From Peredibacter starrii (lineage in GTDB: Bacteria > Bdellovibrionota > Bacteriovoracia > Bacteriovoracales > Bacteriovoracaceae): a stretch of DNA of 64,000 nucleotides. The position numbers were made by a program, and so were the translations under genes. The notes beneath the pieces were generated by a model. That model saw nothing but the letters and a program-made list of their open reading frames with translations, was not told where the DNA came from and did no database searches. This document shows positions 44,839 through 54,055 of this stretch, piece by piece. The stretch's first letter is position 1. Each line of letters begins with the position of its first letter. Where the stretch lies: positions 2,356,001-2,420,000 of the forward strand of contig NZ_CP139487.1 in NCBI RefSeq assembly GCF_034259205.1. Reading direction: 5' to 3'.

Positions 44839-46499
44839 TAGCCCCATGGATTCATTCTAGGAAGTCTCACTCTAAAAGTTGTGTTCTTAGAGTCTTTCAT
44901 GACACTCAGAGTCCCGTGATGAATTTCAATAATGTTCTTAGAGATTGAAAGACCCAATCCAGTTCCTTGATGGGCCTCTTTCGTTGTGTAGAATGGCTCC
45001 ATTAATCGCGCATGGAGTTCAGGTGGAATTCCATTTCCTGAATCGACCACCAAAATATCACACCATTCAAAGTTCGGCTGATAGTGAATTTCGATCCACC
45101 TCTCGTTCAATTCTTGAACGGCGTCGATGGAGTTTGCAATAAGATTCATGATGACCTGGCTAAGCTGGATTTCATTCCCAAAAAGGGCCACATCACTTTC
45201 ACTTTTAATTACTCGAAGTTTAATTCCCGCAGAATCAAGTTTGCCTTTGCTGATCTCAATAATGGGTTCAATGATCGAATCAAAGGAAACGTTTTTGAAT
45301 GGTTCTTCTTCTGCGTCCGTTGAAAGCGTTCGAAGCGACTTAATGATTTTGGCAATTCTTTGTGAGGTATCAATGACCTTGTTCGCGGCCAGGTCCAATG
45401 AGGCAACATCCTCAGGAGTGTCCTTAATGATGATCTTCATCAAATTGGCCGCACCTTCGATAATTGTAAGTGGATTGTTCACCTCATGAGCAATTCCCGC
45501 CGAGAGCTCTCCAAGTGAAGCGAGTCTTGAAGCATACTGAGAACGGGCCTCCTGGATTCTGAGGTCGTTCTTCGCCTTCACAAGATCATTAATAGGCAGA
45601 ACAACCGCAAGAATTCCATCCAATGGTGACGAAACCTTTTTGAGGTTCACCATGTACCAGTTCTCACCGGTAAGATCTTCCGCGTACATCTCTTTTACAA
45701 TGTGCTTTTCTTCACTCTTCAGGAAATCAAGAATGAGTTTAGAAAGCGGATTATTAGGTAACGTCGTTCCGACCTTTGTGCCTAAGATTTTATTTTTAAC
45801 AGTCCCATCGAGGAAGTTGTTAAGCATGACATACGTGGCATTTCGATCTACAAATCCTACGATTCCAGGAATGGCATCAATAAATTCCTGAAGCGCGTCC
45901 TTCTGCTCGAGAGCGCGGGCCTCACTAACGATGGACTCAATGAGATATCGACGAGAGATCGTTGTGTGATAGAACTGGTAAATGAGATTAATGAGGTAAA
46001 GCGATCCCAGGATAAGAGAAGCATGGTTTGTATCGGTGAAGAAAAAGGCCACTGGCAGGACAGACACTGAGGTAAAAAAAACTGCCGCGACTGTGAGTGA
46101 TGCCGCAAAAGCAGTTACACCACCGGCCATCAAAGTAATAATGACACCCAAGCAATACAGCGATTCCACCGCAAAGAAACCATGAATGGCCTCAACTTGC
46201 CAAAACATCCAAGACCAACTTAAACCTGTGGTCGCTACAAAGAAAAGAAAGGCACAGTAATAAAACTTGTCTTTTCTGAGTGCAAGTTCCTTCTTGCTCG
46301 AAATATAAATTCGCATGAGAAGCGAAAAAATAATTATGACATAAGGAACAAATGTCAGCGGGTGAGTTTGATGAGTTTTGAAAAGCAGCAGAACACTCAG
46401 AATAATAAGAGCAACATGGGGAACCATGAGTCGTTTATTACGAACTCTGAGCTCTCCTATTAATCGCTTTTCTACAAATTCTTTCAGTTTATGACCCAT
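44835..46499 (-). CDS. Membrane sensor histidine kinase, paralog 2
   Basis: 554 residues: N-terminal membrane helices (about 25-190), a PAS-like segment (IPGIVGFVDRNATYVMLN), HisKA with His338 in IAHEVNNPLTI, and the ATPase domain (LIANSIDAVQ; DSGNGIP; GTGLGLSISKNII). Very similar in architecture to the next kinase upstream, with which it overlaps by 11 bases. No response regulator is adjacent. Confidence 0.9.
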   Translation of the reverse strand: MGHKLKEFVEKRLIGELRVRNKRLMVPHVALIILSVLLLFKTHQTHPLTFVPYVIIIFSLLMRIYISSKKELALRKDKFYYCAFLFFVATTGLSWSWMFWQVEAIHGFFAVESLYCLGVIITLMAGGVTAFAASLTVAAVFFTSVSVLPVAFFFTDTNHASLILGSLYLINLIYQFYHTTISRRYLIESIVSEARALEQKDALQEFIDAIPGIVGFVDRNATYVMLNNFLDGTVKNKILGTKVGTTLPNNPLSKLILDFLKSEEKHIVKEMYAEDLTGENWYMVNLKKVSSPLDGILAVVLPINDLVKAKNDLRIQEARSQYASRLASLGELSAGIAHEVNNPLTIIEGAANLMKIIIKDTPEDVASLDLAANKVIDTSQRIAKIIKSLRTLSTDAEEEPFKNVSFDSIIEPIIEISKGKLDSAGIKLRVIKSESDVALFGNEIQLSQVIMNLIANSIDAVQELNERWIEIHYQPNFEWCDILVVDSGNGIPPELHARLMEPFYTTKEAHQGTGLGLSISKNIIEIHHGTLSVMKDSKNTTFRVRLPRMNPWGY

Positions 46500-48135
46500 G
46501 CACCGCCGGCAATCTCATCCTGAAAGTCGTATGCGGTTCATCCGCCATGAGTGTGAGTTCACCCCCATGGTCACGAAGAATGTTCTTCGAAATGGATAGC
46601 CCGAGCCCGGTTCCCTGATTGAGTTCTTTTGTCGTGAAAAAAGGTTCCATGATTTTCTGTTGAATTTCAACTGGAATCCCCGGGCCTGAATCAATTACAA
46701 ATATATCCACCCAATTTTTGTCCTTAGAAACTTTAAGTTCGATCCAAGGATTTGTGGCATTTTTAACAGCATCGATAGAGTTTCCTAATAAATTAAGAAA
46801 AACTTGTCCAATCTGTACCTCACGACAATTTATCTTAAGGTTCGGAGAAATCCGGGGATAGTGAAGCTTCACCCCTCGGGTGAGAAATCGTTGAGCAGAA
46901 ATATCCAGGCACTCATCGATGATTTTGATGACAGCAACAGGAGTCATAGGATCGTTTTCACCATTTCTTGAAAGCGATTTTAGACTTCGAATGATCTTAG
47001 AAATGCGCTCGCTTGTTTCAACCATCTTCCCACTGAGGGCACTGATGTTCTCAATGTCCAGAGGCTCTTCTTTGATCATAGATTGAATTAATCGCGCGGA
47101 TCCTTGAACAATGGTGAGAGGATTATTTACCTCATGAGCAATACCTGCGGCCATCTCCCCTAGTGAGGCAAGCTTGGCAGAATACTGGGCCTTCGCTTCT
47201 TGCTCACGAAGTTTTTTACGGGCCTCAACTAATTCGTTGATTCGCATGGATACTACAATCGCTCCCCCGTCTTCTAGTTTTTGCAACTTGGTCAGTAGAA
47301 AAAGTTCATTCCCATTGATGTTTCTTGAGGCCTCATAGATGGTTTCTTTAAGATCAGATTCTAAAAAACTAATCGTTTTTTCTTCCCAACCAGCATTCAA
47401 ATCAACTTCACCAATTCTTTTCCCCACGATGTCAGGGTAGATGGTTAGAACCGCAGAATTGGCCATGTATATCACCCGTTGATCATCGATTAAGGAAACG
47501 AAACCAGGAACGGCGTTGATGAGTTTATTCATGCGCTTTGTTTCTAAATCGGATTTAGTCTGGGCATAAATCAGGGAGATCAACTGTTTTCGGCTGAGGC
47601 GATAATTAGCGATACTAAAAACCAGAAAGATCAGAATGAAAAAGACCACGTAGATATGAGAGTGATCCGCAGTCGCTATGTAAGTCAGAATTGCCATGAT
47701 GGAAATAGAAATCACGTAAGAGTAATAAGAGTACTTATTTCCAATCATGGTGGTGGAAGAACTGGTCATGAAGGCGACCAGGATCAAAAGAGTAAAAATG
47801 ACGTTCTGAGAATTGGCCCCATAATGAGAGTGAACATCATAAAAATGAAGTCCCCAACCAATTCCCAACCCGCCATAAACAAAAATATTGAAGAAGTGCA
47901 AAGGAACACTACCTTCTGACCACCTCTTGAAGAGCGGACCAGAAAGGATCAATCGAAAGACACAAGTCGTGATGATGATCAAGATTGTCACAATCCAGAG
48001 ATCATCAACGATTAATTTTTCTCTTTGAATGAAGATGGAAGCCAGAGCGACAAGTAACGCAGGAAGGATACCTACACGACTGCGGTGTTTATGAAGCTCA
48101 CATAATTTTTGTTCAACGGTTTTTTGTATATCCAT
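46489..48135 (-). CDS. Membrane sensor histidine kinase, paralog 1
   Basis: 548 residues with the same plan as its downstream neighbour: membrane region, PAS-like segment (VPGFVSLIDDQRVIYMAN), His334 in IAHEVNNPLTI, and LLGNSIDAVK/DSGPGIP/GTGLGLSISKNIL in the ATPase domain. The initiation region is unusual: a 10-bp stem hairpin ends one base before the ATG and there is no other ribosome binding site. Probably cotranscribed with htpX. Confidence 0.9.
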   Translation of the reverse strand: MDIQKTVEQKLCELHKHRSRVGILPALLVALASIFIQREKLIVDDLWIVTILIIITTCVFRLILSGPLFKRWSEGSVPLHFFNIFVYGGLGIGWGLHFYDVHSHYGANSQNVIFTLLILVAFMTSSSTTMIGNKYSYYSYVISISIMAILTYIATADHSHIYVVFFILIFLVFSIANYRLSRKQLISLIYAQTKSDLETKRMNKLINAVPGFVSLIDDQRVIYMANSAVLTIYPDIVGKRIGEVDLNAGWEEKTISFLESDLKETIYEASRNINGNELFLLTKLQKLEDGGAIVVSMRINELVEARKKLREQEAKAQYSAKLASLGEMAAGIAHEVNNPLTIVQGSARLIQSMIKEEPLDIENISALSGKMVETSERISKIIRSLKSLSRNGENDPMTPVAVIKIIDECLDISAQRFLTRGVKLHYPRISPNLKINCREVQIGQVFLNLLGNSIDAVKNATNPWIELKVSKDKNWVDIFVIDSGPGIPVEIQQKIMEPFFTTKELNQGTGLGLSISKNILRDHGGELTLMADEPHTTFRMRLPAVHGS

Positions 48136-48136
48136 A

Positions 48137-48161
48137 TTGGGGAGCCATCAAGGCTCCCCAA
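48137..48161 (-). promoter_or_regulatory. Strong hairpin between htpX and the kinase gene
   Basis: On the minus strand TTGGGGAGCC and GGCTCCCCAA form a 10-bp stem with a 5-base loop. The stem begins six bases after the htpX stop and ends one base before the kinase ATG. There is no T-run, so it is not a standard terminator; it could pause transcription, protect the htpX message or restrict kinase translation. Confidence 0.5.
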
Positions 48162-48166
48162 AGATA

Positions 48167-49057
48167 TTAATAAGAACGTTCTAAAGCAGCAATACGATCT
48201 TCAAGACTTGGGTGAGTTGAAAGGAAATTCATGAAACCTTTCTTAGAAGAAATTTTCATGGCCTTCATAGCGTCTTGAGAGTCATCCACCATATCAATTT
48301 TTTGTTGCAGGCGTCTTAATGCGGCAACCATTTTATGTTTACCTGCATACTTAGCGCCCCCTTGGTCTGCGCGAAACTCACGCATTCTAGAAACGTAAGC
48401 AACCACAAACATACCCAGGAATGAGAAAAGAATCTCACAAACCATAACAGTTAAATGGTAACCCATGCCGCTTGTTACTGGTCTGTCATCATCTCTGTCG
48501 CCACTCATCGCTTGTGACAAAGCGAAAGCAGCAACACGCGCGAAGAACATAACAAAGGCGTTCACTACACCCTGAACCAGGGCCATCGTTACCATATCGC
48601 CGTTTGCTACGTGAGCAACTTCGTGAGCGAGCACACCCTCAACTTCTTCAGTGTTCATCTGTTGAAGAAGACCAGTAGACACCGCCACAAGTGCGTTGTT
48701 TTTTGTAGGCCCAGTCGCGAAGGCGTTTACTTCTGGAGAATGATAAACACCTACTTCAGGCATTTTCTCGATACCAGCTTGTTTTGCCAGAAGGTGAACT
48801 TTACGAACAAGGTCACCATATTGAGAACGTTCATCAACGATCTCAACACCCATCATTCTCTTGGCCATGAATTTTGAAAGGAGAAGGGAAATCCCCGATC
48901 CAACAAAACCCCAAACCAAACAGAACACCATGAGGGCCTGATAGTTAATTCCCGATGCTGTGAGATAATTTCCAACGCCTAGAACCGAAAGGATAATAGA
49001 CACAGAAACCATCACTAAAATGTTAGTGAGAACGAATAAGAAAATACGTTTAAACAT
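48167..49057 (-). CDS. htpX: Membrane zinc protease HtpX
   Basis: 296 residues, M48B family: N-terminal membrane helices, zinc site His145, Glu146 and His149 in LAHEVAHVANGD, two more membrane helices (near 160-220), and FLSTHPSLEDRIAAL near the end. Degrades misfolded membrane proteins. TAGGAG precedes the ATG. A 14-bp palindrome lies in its leader. Confidence 0.95.
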   Translation of the reverse strand: MFKRIFLFVLTNILVMVSVSIILSVLGVGNYLTASGINYQALMVFCLVWGFVGSGISLLLSKFMAKRMMGVEIVDERSQYGDLVRKVHLLAKQAGIEKMPEVGVYHSPEVNAFATGPTKNNALVAVSTGLLQQMNTEEVEGVLAHEVAHVANGDMVTMALVQGVVNAFVMFFARVAAFALSQAMSGDRDDDRPVTSGMGYHLTVMVCEILFSFLGMFVVAYVSRMREFRADQGGAKYAGKHKMVAALRRLQQKIDMVDDSQDAMKAMKISSKKGFMNFLSTHPSLEDRIAALERSY

Positions 49058-49073
49058 TATGAAACTCCTAAAT

Positions 49074-49087
49074 TGTTCCTTGGAACA
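49074..49087. promoter_or_regulatory. Palindrome in the htpX leader
   Basis: TGTTCC-TT-GGAACA is a 14-bp palindrome about 17 bases upstream of the htpX start. It could be a repressor operator. The binder is unknown. Confidence 0.4.
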
Positions 49088-49160
49088 TTTTAAAGTTAAT
49101 ACTTTTTAATCGAACGTCAAGGTTAGTGAACCTAGAGTATTAGAATTATTAGCGCCCAGG

Positions 49161-49198
49161 CCTCTGCAAGTAGGCTTGTTTGCGGAGTTCGCCAGAGG
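49161..49198. ncRNA. Possible small structured RNA (three-way junction)
   Basis: In the 260-base gap between htpX and the next gene, CCTCTG (49161-49166) pairs with CAGAGG (49193-49198), and two inner stems, CAAG/CTTG and GCG/CGC, fit between them. This would form a compact three-way junction of 38 bases. No known family matches. Short inner stems make it only suggestive. Confidence 0.25.
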
Positions 49199-49317
49199 GT
49201 AAAACAAAGAGGGCCTTCATGGATCGAATGGCCGAGTGAGTCACATTTAATTCCTTGTCGACTGACCTGCGGATTGTTACGCTTTGAGTCTCACGAATTA
49301 TTAAAAGGACTTATCGC

Positions 49318-50550
49318 ATGAAACATTGGATGTCGCTTGCACTTATGTTCGTATTTCTCCCACTTGCCTGGGCCACTCCAAATGAAGATCAGGTTCTGGA
49401 AGAAACTCTTTACCAAGATTTCAAACAACTTATTCATAACAACACCATTAACCAGAGATCAGGGCTAGTTGCTTTTGATCAGTCTTTGTTTGTGGATGCG
49501 CTTTGGGACGCTCTGGATGAAGGAGACCCGAATGCCAAGGACGTTTTGGATAGTGTGAAGACTTATCACTATGAACTAGTGGAGAAGCTTCGTGTGGCGA
49601 TTTTAAGAATTAAGTATAGCCGTACGACAACTCTCCCGGCAGAACTAGTGAATGAACTGATTAATGTTCTTCGTACTCCGGAAGTTGAAATTAAACTCAT
49701 TTACACTCTGGCCGCCTACGAGAAAGAAATCCTGACAGCGGGACACACTGATGTCGTTGAGCTTGCGAAAACTCACCCTGAGTATTTTGATATTGCAGAA
49801 GATGAAGTTCGCAGAAAAGAAATCACGGATGATCTCATTGAAGATCTTTTCCATAAGACTCCAGATGCAACGACTTATATGAACGGTGAGTATGTGAAGA
49901 GTGTAAAAATCTTCATGTTCTGTCGTGAGAACCGTTTGTATCCGTGTCTCATGGTCATGAGAAACATTCATGGTGAAGTCGTAAGAGAAGCTGACGGTTC
50001 AATCTGGAATCATCCGTCTCTCGCTTCTTCGGCCCATGGACTTCCGAGCTACACTCGTAACGGAAACACTCCAGCGGGTATCTTTACAATTGATTCAGTA
50101 ATGCCGGCGGCCGATCAACAGATCTCGTTTGGTAAGTTCCGTCGTATGATGCTGAACTTTGTTCCGAAATCAAAAGACGAGGTTCTTTTTAAGTCTCTAC
50201 TTCCGGCTTCATCTCATGATCAGGACTGGTGGAGAACTTCAACAGTTGCTCGTGACGCCGGAAGAAACCTGTTCCGTATTCATGGGACTGGGAAAATCAA
50301 TAAGGATCCAACGACGCCTTACTTCCCTTTCATGAGAACCAGTGGCTGTATCGCTCAACGTGAGAACACCTACGGTACAATTACTTACAGAGATCAGCGC
50401 GAACTACTTGACGATATTATGAAAGCAATGGATCTTCGTCCTTCTTTCGAAAACGAAGTAAAAGTAAAAGGCATTCTTTATATCGTGGAAATCGATGATA
50501 AGGCAGCACCTGTGACAGCTGATGATCTTGCTCTTAGAGGCATCCTATGA
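49318..50550 (+). CDS. YkuD-like (L,D-transpeptidase fold) secreted protein
   Basis: 410 residues with a signal peptide (LALMFVFLPLAWA). A C-terminal YkuD-like region has GNTPAGIFTI, His322 in FRIHGTG and Cys344 in RTSGCIAQ. The catalytic His/Cys arrangement of L,D-transpeptidases is present, but the Arg that usually follows (SHGCIR) is replaced by Ala-Gln, and the substrate loop is altered, so it may be a divergent wall-remodelling enzyme. Overlaps the next gene by 4 bases. AAAGGAC precedes the ATG. Confidence 0.8.
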   Translation: MKHWMSLALMFVFLPLAWATPNEDQVLEETLYQDFKQLIHNNTINQRSGLVAFDQSLFVDALWDALDEGDPNAKDVLDSVKTYHYELVEKLRVAILRIKYSRTTTLPAELVNELINVLRTPEVEIKLIYTLAAYEKEILTAGHTDVVELAKTHPEYFDIAEDEVRRKEITDDLIEDLFHKTPDATTYMNGEYVKSVKIFMFCRENRLYPCLMVMRNIHGEVVREADGSIWNHPSLASSAHGLPSYTRNGNTPAGIFTIDSVMPAADQQISFGKFRRMMLNFVPKSKDEVLFKSLLPASSHDQDWWRTSTVARDAGRNLFRIHGTGKINKDPTTPYFPFMRTSGCIAQRENTYGTITYRDQRELLDDIMKAMDLRPSFENEVKVKGILYIVEIDDKAAPVTADDLALRGIL

Positions 50551-51221
50551 AGTATTTAATTGTTCTTCTTTTTTCGGTGGCTGCATTTGCCGACGATCCT
50601 GAGATTTCAGTTCAGGGTAACTGTGAGATCAAGGTTACTCCTGATCGTGGGGCGATTACGTTCACGGCCGAGAATCAGGCACGTGATCAGAAAGATGCTG
50701 TTAAAAAGACGACAGAACAGATTAATCAGCTTAAGGAAGAAATTAAAAAATTAAACCTTGCTGACCTTGAACTTAAAAACACAAACTACAATGTGTTCCC
50801 GGTTCGTGAGTACGAGAAAGAAAAAATCGTAGATAAAGGCATTCGGGCCACTCTTTCGTTAGAAGTTACAACTTCTGAGATTGCCCGCATTGGCGAGGCG
50901 ATGCAGTCTGCTGCGAAAGTTGGTGTGATTAACGTAGGGTCTCTTACGACCTTTCTCTCTTTAGAGAAGTCGCAGAAAGAATACTTAAAGTGCCTTGATA
51001 TCGCGGCCGACGATGCAAAGGGCAAGGCCCAACAACTTGCTAAGAAGCTCGGCTTTAAACTTGGCGACGTTATTAAATTAAATGAAGTCCCGCAGATGCC
51101 TCAACCGGTTCCAGTCATGGAACGCGCGATGATGAAATCTATGGACGCAGCTCCTGCTCAGATTGAGCCAGGAACACAACAATATTCAACTAACATTCAG
51201 GTCACATTCAAAATTAAATGA
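50547..51221 (+). CDS. SIMPL/DUF541 domain periplasmic protein
   Basis: 224 residues with a signal peptide (LIVLLFSVAAFA). The domain begins EISVQGNCEIKVTPDRG and includes the family's DLELKNTNYNV... strand and CLDIAADDAKGKAQQLAKKLG. Members (e.g. E. coli YggE) are envelope proteins of unclear role. Coupled by 4-base overlaps to both neighbours. Confidence 0.87.
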   Translation: MKYLIVLLFSVAAFADDPEISVQGNCEIKVTPDRGAITFTAENQARDQKDAVKKTTEQINQLKEEIKKLNLADLELKNTNYNVFPVREYEKEKIVDKGIRATLSLEVTTSEIARIGEAMQSAAKVGVINVGSLTTFLSLEKSQKEYLKCLDIAADDAKGKAQQLAKKLGFKLGDVIKLNEVPQMPQPVPVMERAMMKSMDAAPAQIEPGTQQYSTNIQVTFKIK

Positions 51222-52099
51222 TTACGCAAAACCTTTCCCACTATCAACTCCTGGACTCTGGTCTGGGCCGTAAACTTGAAATTATCTCAGGTCTAAAAGT
51301 AAACCGTCCAAGCCCTCAGGCCATCTGGAAGCCCATGCTGAAAGATTCTGAGTGGAATCAGGTCACATCTAATGTGATCCGCACTAAAGATGGCGGTGGG
51401 AAATGGGAACACAAGAAAGAGCCTGCAGAGAATCTCTCTCTGCCTTTTACTATCGATGGGAAACAACTCTCTTTCCGTTTGAAATTCACTTCATTCGGGC
51501 ATTGTGGAGTTTTCTTTGAGCAGATTCCGGTGTGGATGTGGCTCTATGAAGAAGTTAAATTTCTAAAACAAAAACTAGGTCGCGCTCCCAAGGTCGTGAA
51601 CCTTTTTGGTTACACCGGATGTGCAAGTATCGTCATGGCCGCGGCCGGTGCTGAAGTTTTCCACGTGGACAGCTCTAAGGGTGTCCTTGATTGGGGGAAA
51701 GAGTCTCAGGCCCAAAGTAAGATCAAAGCGGACGCTATTCGCTGGGTCCAGGGTGATGCTCAGGAATTCATTCGTCACTCTTTTAAAAAGAACTTCATGT
51801 ATGACGGAATCCTCGCCGATCCTCCTAGCTGGGGCCATGGTGTAAAAAAAGAAGTTTGGGATTTTGAAAAGCACATTCATCTTCTAGTGGATGGAATGCT
51901 GTCCGTGATTAATCGCGAGAACAGCTTCCTGTTCCTATCAAGTCATACCCACGGTGTTCAACCTGAGGCCCTGAGAAACCTCATTTGGGACAAGCGGTGG
52001 AAGGACATTGAGGCAAGTGAGCTGGGTGTAAGGCATCAAAACGACGCCCGCATTCTTCCGGCCGGTATTTATGCCGCCGCTCGAAGCTACCAGAAGTAG
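51218..52099 (+). CDS. RlmI-like rRNA methyltransferase (short form)
   Basis: 293 residues, class I fold: VVNLFGYTGCASIVMAAAG, acidic strand VDSSKGVLDWGKE, and the catalytic DPPSWGHG. This NLFGYTG/DPPSWG pattern marks the RlmK/RlmI 23S rRNA methyltransferase family. It lacks an obvious PUA domain. Target base unknown. Cotranscribed with the two preceding genes. Confidence 0.85.
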   Translation: MITQNLSHYQLLDSGLGRKLEIISGLKVNRPSPQAIWKPMLKDSEWNQVTSNVIRTKDGGGKWEHKKEPAENLSLPFTIDGKQLSFRLKFTSFGHCGVFFEQIPVWMWLYEEVKFLKQKLGRAPKVVNLFGYTGCASIVMAAAGAEVFHVDSSKGVLDWGKESQAQSKIKADAIRWVQGDAQEFIRHSFKKNFMYDGILADPPSWGHGVKKEVWDFEKHIHLLVDGMLSVINRENSFLFLSSHTHGVQPEALRNLIWDKRWKDIEASELGVRHQNDARILPAGIYAAARSYQK

Positions 52100-52156
52100 T
52101 TTCAAGAACTTAAGCACAATTAAAGCATTCTACTCAAGTATCCGATAAGCGAGACC

Positions 52157-54055
52157 ATGAAGGTCTTAATTATCATTCTCTTGAGTGCGTTCTCTCTTCA
52201 TACGTCAGCAAAAGATCGGGCCACGGTAGAGTCTTTGACCTCACTGATGGAAGAAACCCGCAATCCAGTCATCGATCAAAAAACACGACTGGAAAGTCTT
52301 CACTTCAGTCGCCGAATGATGGAGCAGCTCCTTTCAAAAGATGTTGGAGTTCCAGTTAAAGACCTCAATCGTTATTTCCTACAAAGTGCTACTGCTGTTC
52401 AATCACTCTACTCCGATGATTGGTATGATCTCCAAACAGAGTTCTACACGACTCTCCATCAAGAAATTTTTTATCAGCGCTTAGAAGCGATGAAGAAGAA
52501 CTATAAAATCACTGAGTACGGAACTAACATTGCCACCAGCATGATTGGCCACTTGGGAGATTTTTCTCCTCGGGCGGAAGGGCGATTTTACATTCGCACC
52601 AACAAGGTCTCGGTCGGAGTGGTTCAAGGTAAATCACGCTCAAGTAATGTGCCCTTCTTTCTTATGTCCTCCAATATGAATGATCTTCTGGCCATGGACG
52701 CTCACACTCCCTTTGAAGAGTTGTTCCCGACTGCTAAGAATGAAACCACGACTAATCCGAGTCTTGATACTTTCATGAAGCACACGCCAATCACGACTCG
52801 TGCGCTTAATCAGGAACTCGCGGAGAAGATGCAGATCAATCACCGCATCGGAATTCGCGCGGCCGCCAATAGTGCCAAGACCATTGCGAGTATTTACTAT
52901 CTCACGAATGAATTAAATCGAAGCCAGACGGAAAACAAGGTCGCTCGGTTTGTGAATGCGAACTGTGAAGGATGTACTCCTCGCGAGAAATCAGATTTCA
53001 CCAAAGGTGCCATGACCTATGTGGATAACATGAGAAAAGTTATTCAGGTCGTGAGTACAGAGAACCTTGCAAAGAACTTTTGTTCTTCGCTTAAAAAGAA
53101 CGGTTATATCTGGGACCTTGATAAGAGCAAACCTCACGCTCTTGAGATGATTGCGGACGGGCGAAATATTGTTCGTTACGTAAAACATAGAAAGCTCTCT
53201 AAGAAAAATCAGGAAATCCTCACCATGTCCATCATGGAACAAGATATGGGGATTCTCTTTTTGACTCGTTCTATGAATGAGATGAATAACTTTAATGAGC
53301 CCGCTGGAACAAACCTTCGCTGCGTACCTTCGACTCTAAAAAAAGACGCTGAACTCATTCGTCTGGCGATTAAAGAGGCCGAGGCCAATGTTGAAGAATA
53401 CATGACTCGCGTGAATGTAAAGATCCTGAAAGCGCGCTATGACCGTCATGCCTCTCAAAGAGCACTGGAATATTTTATTCAAACCAATCAGGCCGCGACT
53501 GCTGAGGCATTGGTGCATTTCCCTCAAGGCATTAAGGATTTCGCGAAAGCTGTGATTGAAGTTGATAAAGACGTTAAACGTCGTGAGACCACAGATAACG
53601 TCATCACCTGGGGTGGTAATATTATCGGTGTGGGTCTTATTCTCACTGGTATCGGTGCACCCGAAGGTGCCGCGGTCCTGATCGCCACGGCAGGAGTGGT
53701 AAAAAGTGTCAGCTCGGGAACTTACTTTGCCATTCGCTCTCAGCAAGAAAAGAAATTTGCCCGTGAGATTTTGCTTGCGAAAAAAGGTACTGAGGATTTT
53801 TTAATCGAGGCCAATTTAAGAAAGCACTACTCTGAATACATGAAACTCAAGGTTCAATATATTAAAGAGTTTGCATCAACCGGTATTAGCTTTTTCCAAC
53901 TACAAAAAACCGCTCTCGCTGCCACTGGCGGAAGTGTTGAGGAGTCCCACAAACTTCTTCACAAAGTTTTTGATGCAGCAAAAAGCCAGGGCCAGGACAT
54001 GGCCCAGGAAAAGATATCTGAAATGGTGATTCAGTTTGCTTTAAATATGCGCTAG
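52157..54055 (+). CDS. Large secreted protein of unknown function
   Basis: 632 residues with a signal peptide (VLIIILLSAFSLHTSA). Mostly helical. A pair of Cys (ANCEGC) lies near residue 275, and a Gly/Ala-rich hydrophobic hairpin (about 485-520; NIIGVGLILTGIGAPEG) could insert into a membrane. No family recognised. There is no ribosome binding site; GATAAG ends seven bases before the ATG. The stop overlaps the SpoU gene stop. Confidence 0.6.
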   Translation: MKVLIIILLSAFSLHTSAKDRATVESLTSLMEETRNPVIDQKTRLESLHFSRRMMEQLLSKDVGVPVKDLNRYFLQSATAVQSLYSDDWYDLQTEFYTTLHQEIFYQRLEAMKKNYKITEYGTNIATSMIGHLGDFSPRAEGRFYIRTNKVSVGVVQGKSRSSNVPFFLMSSNMNDLLAMDAHTPFEELFPTAKNETTTNPSLDTFMKHTPITTRALNQELAEKMQINHRIGIRAAANSAKTIASIYYLTNELNRSQTENKVARFVNANCEGCTPREKSDFTKGAMTYVDNMRKVIQVVSTENLAKNFCSSLKKNGYIWDLDKSKPHALEMIADGRNIVRYVKHRKLSKKNQEILTMSIMEQDMGILFLTRSMNEMNNFNEPAGTNLRCVPSTLKKDAELIRLAIKEAEANVEEYMTRVNVKILKARYDRHASQRALEYFIQTNQAATAEALVHFPQGIKDFAKAVIEVDKDVKRRETTDNVITWGGNIIGVGLILTGIGAPEGAAVLIATAGVVKSVSSGTYFAIRSQQEKKFAREILLAKKGTEDFLIEANLRKHYSEYMKLKVQYIKEFASTGISFFQLQKTALAATGGSVEESHKLLHKVFDAAKSQGQDMAQEKISEMVIQFALNMR

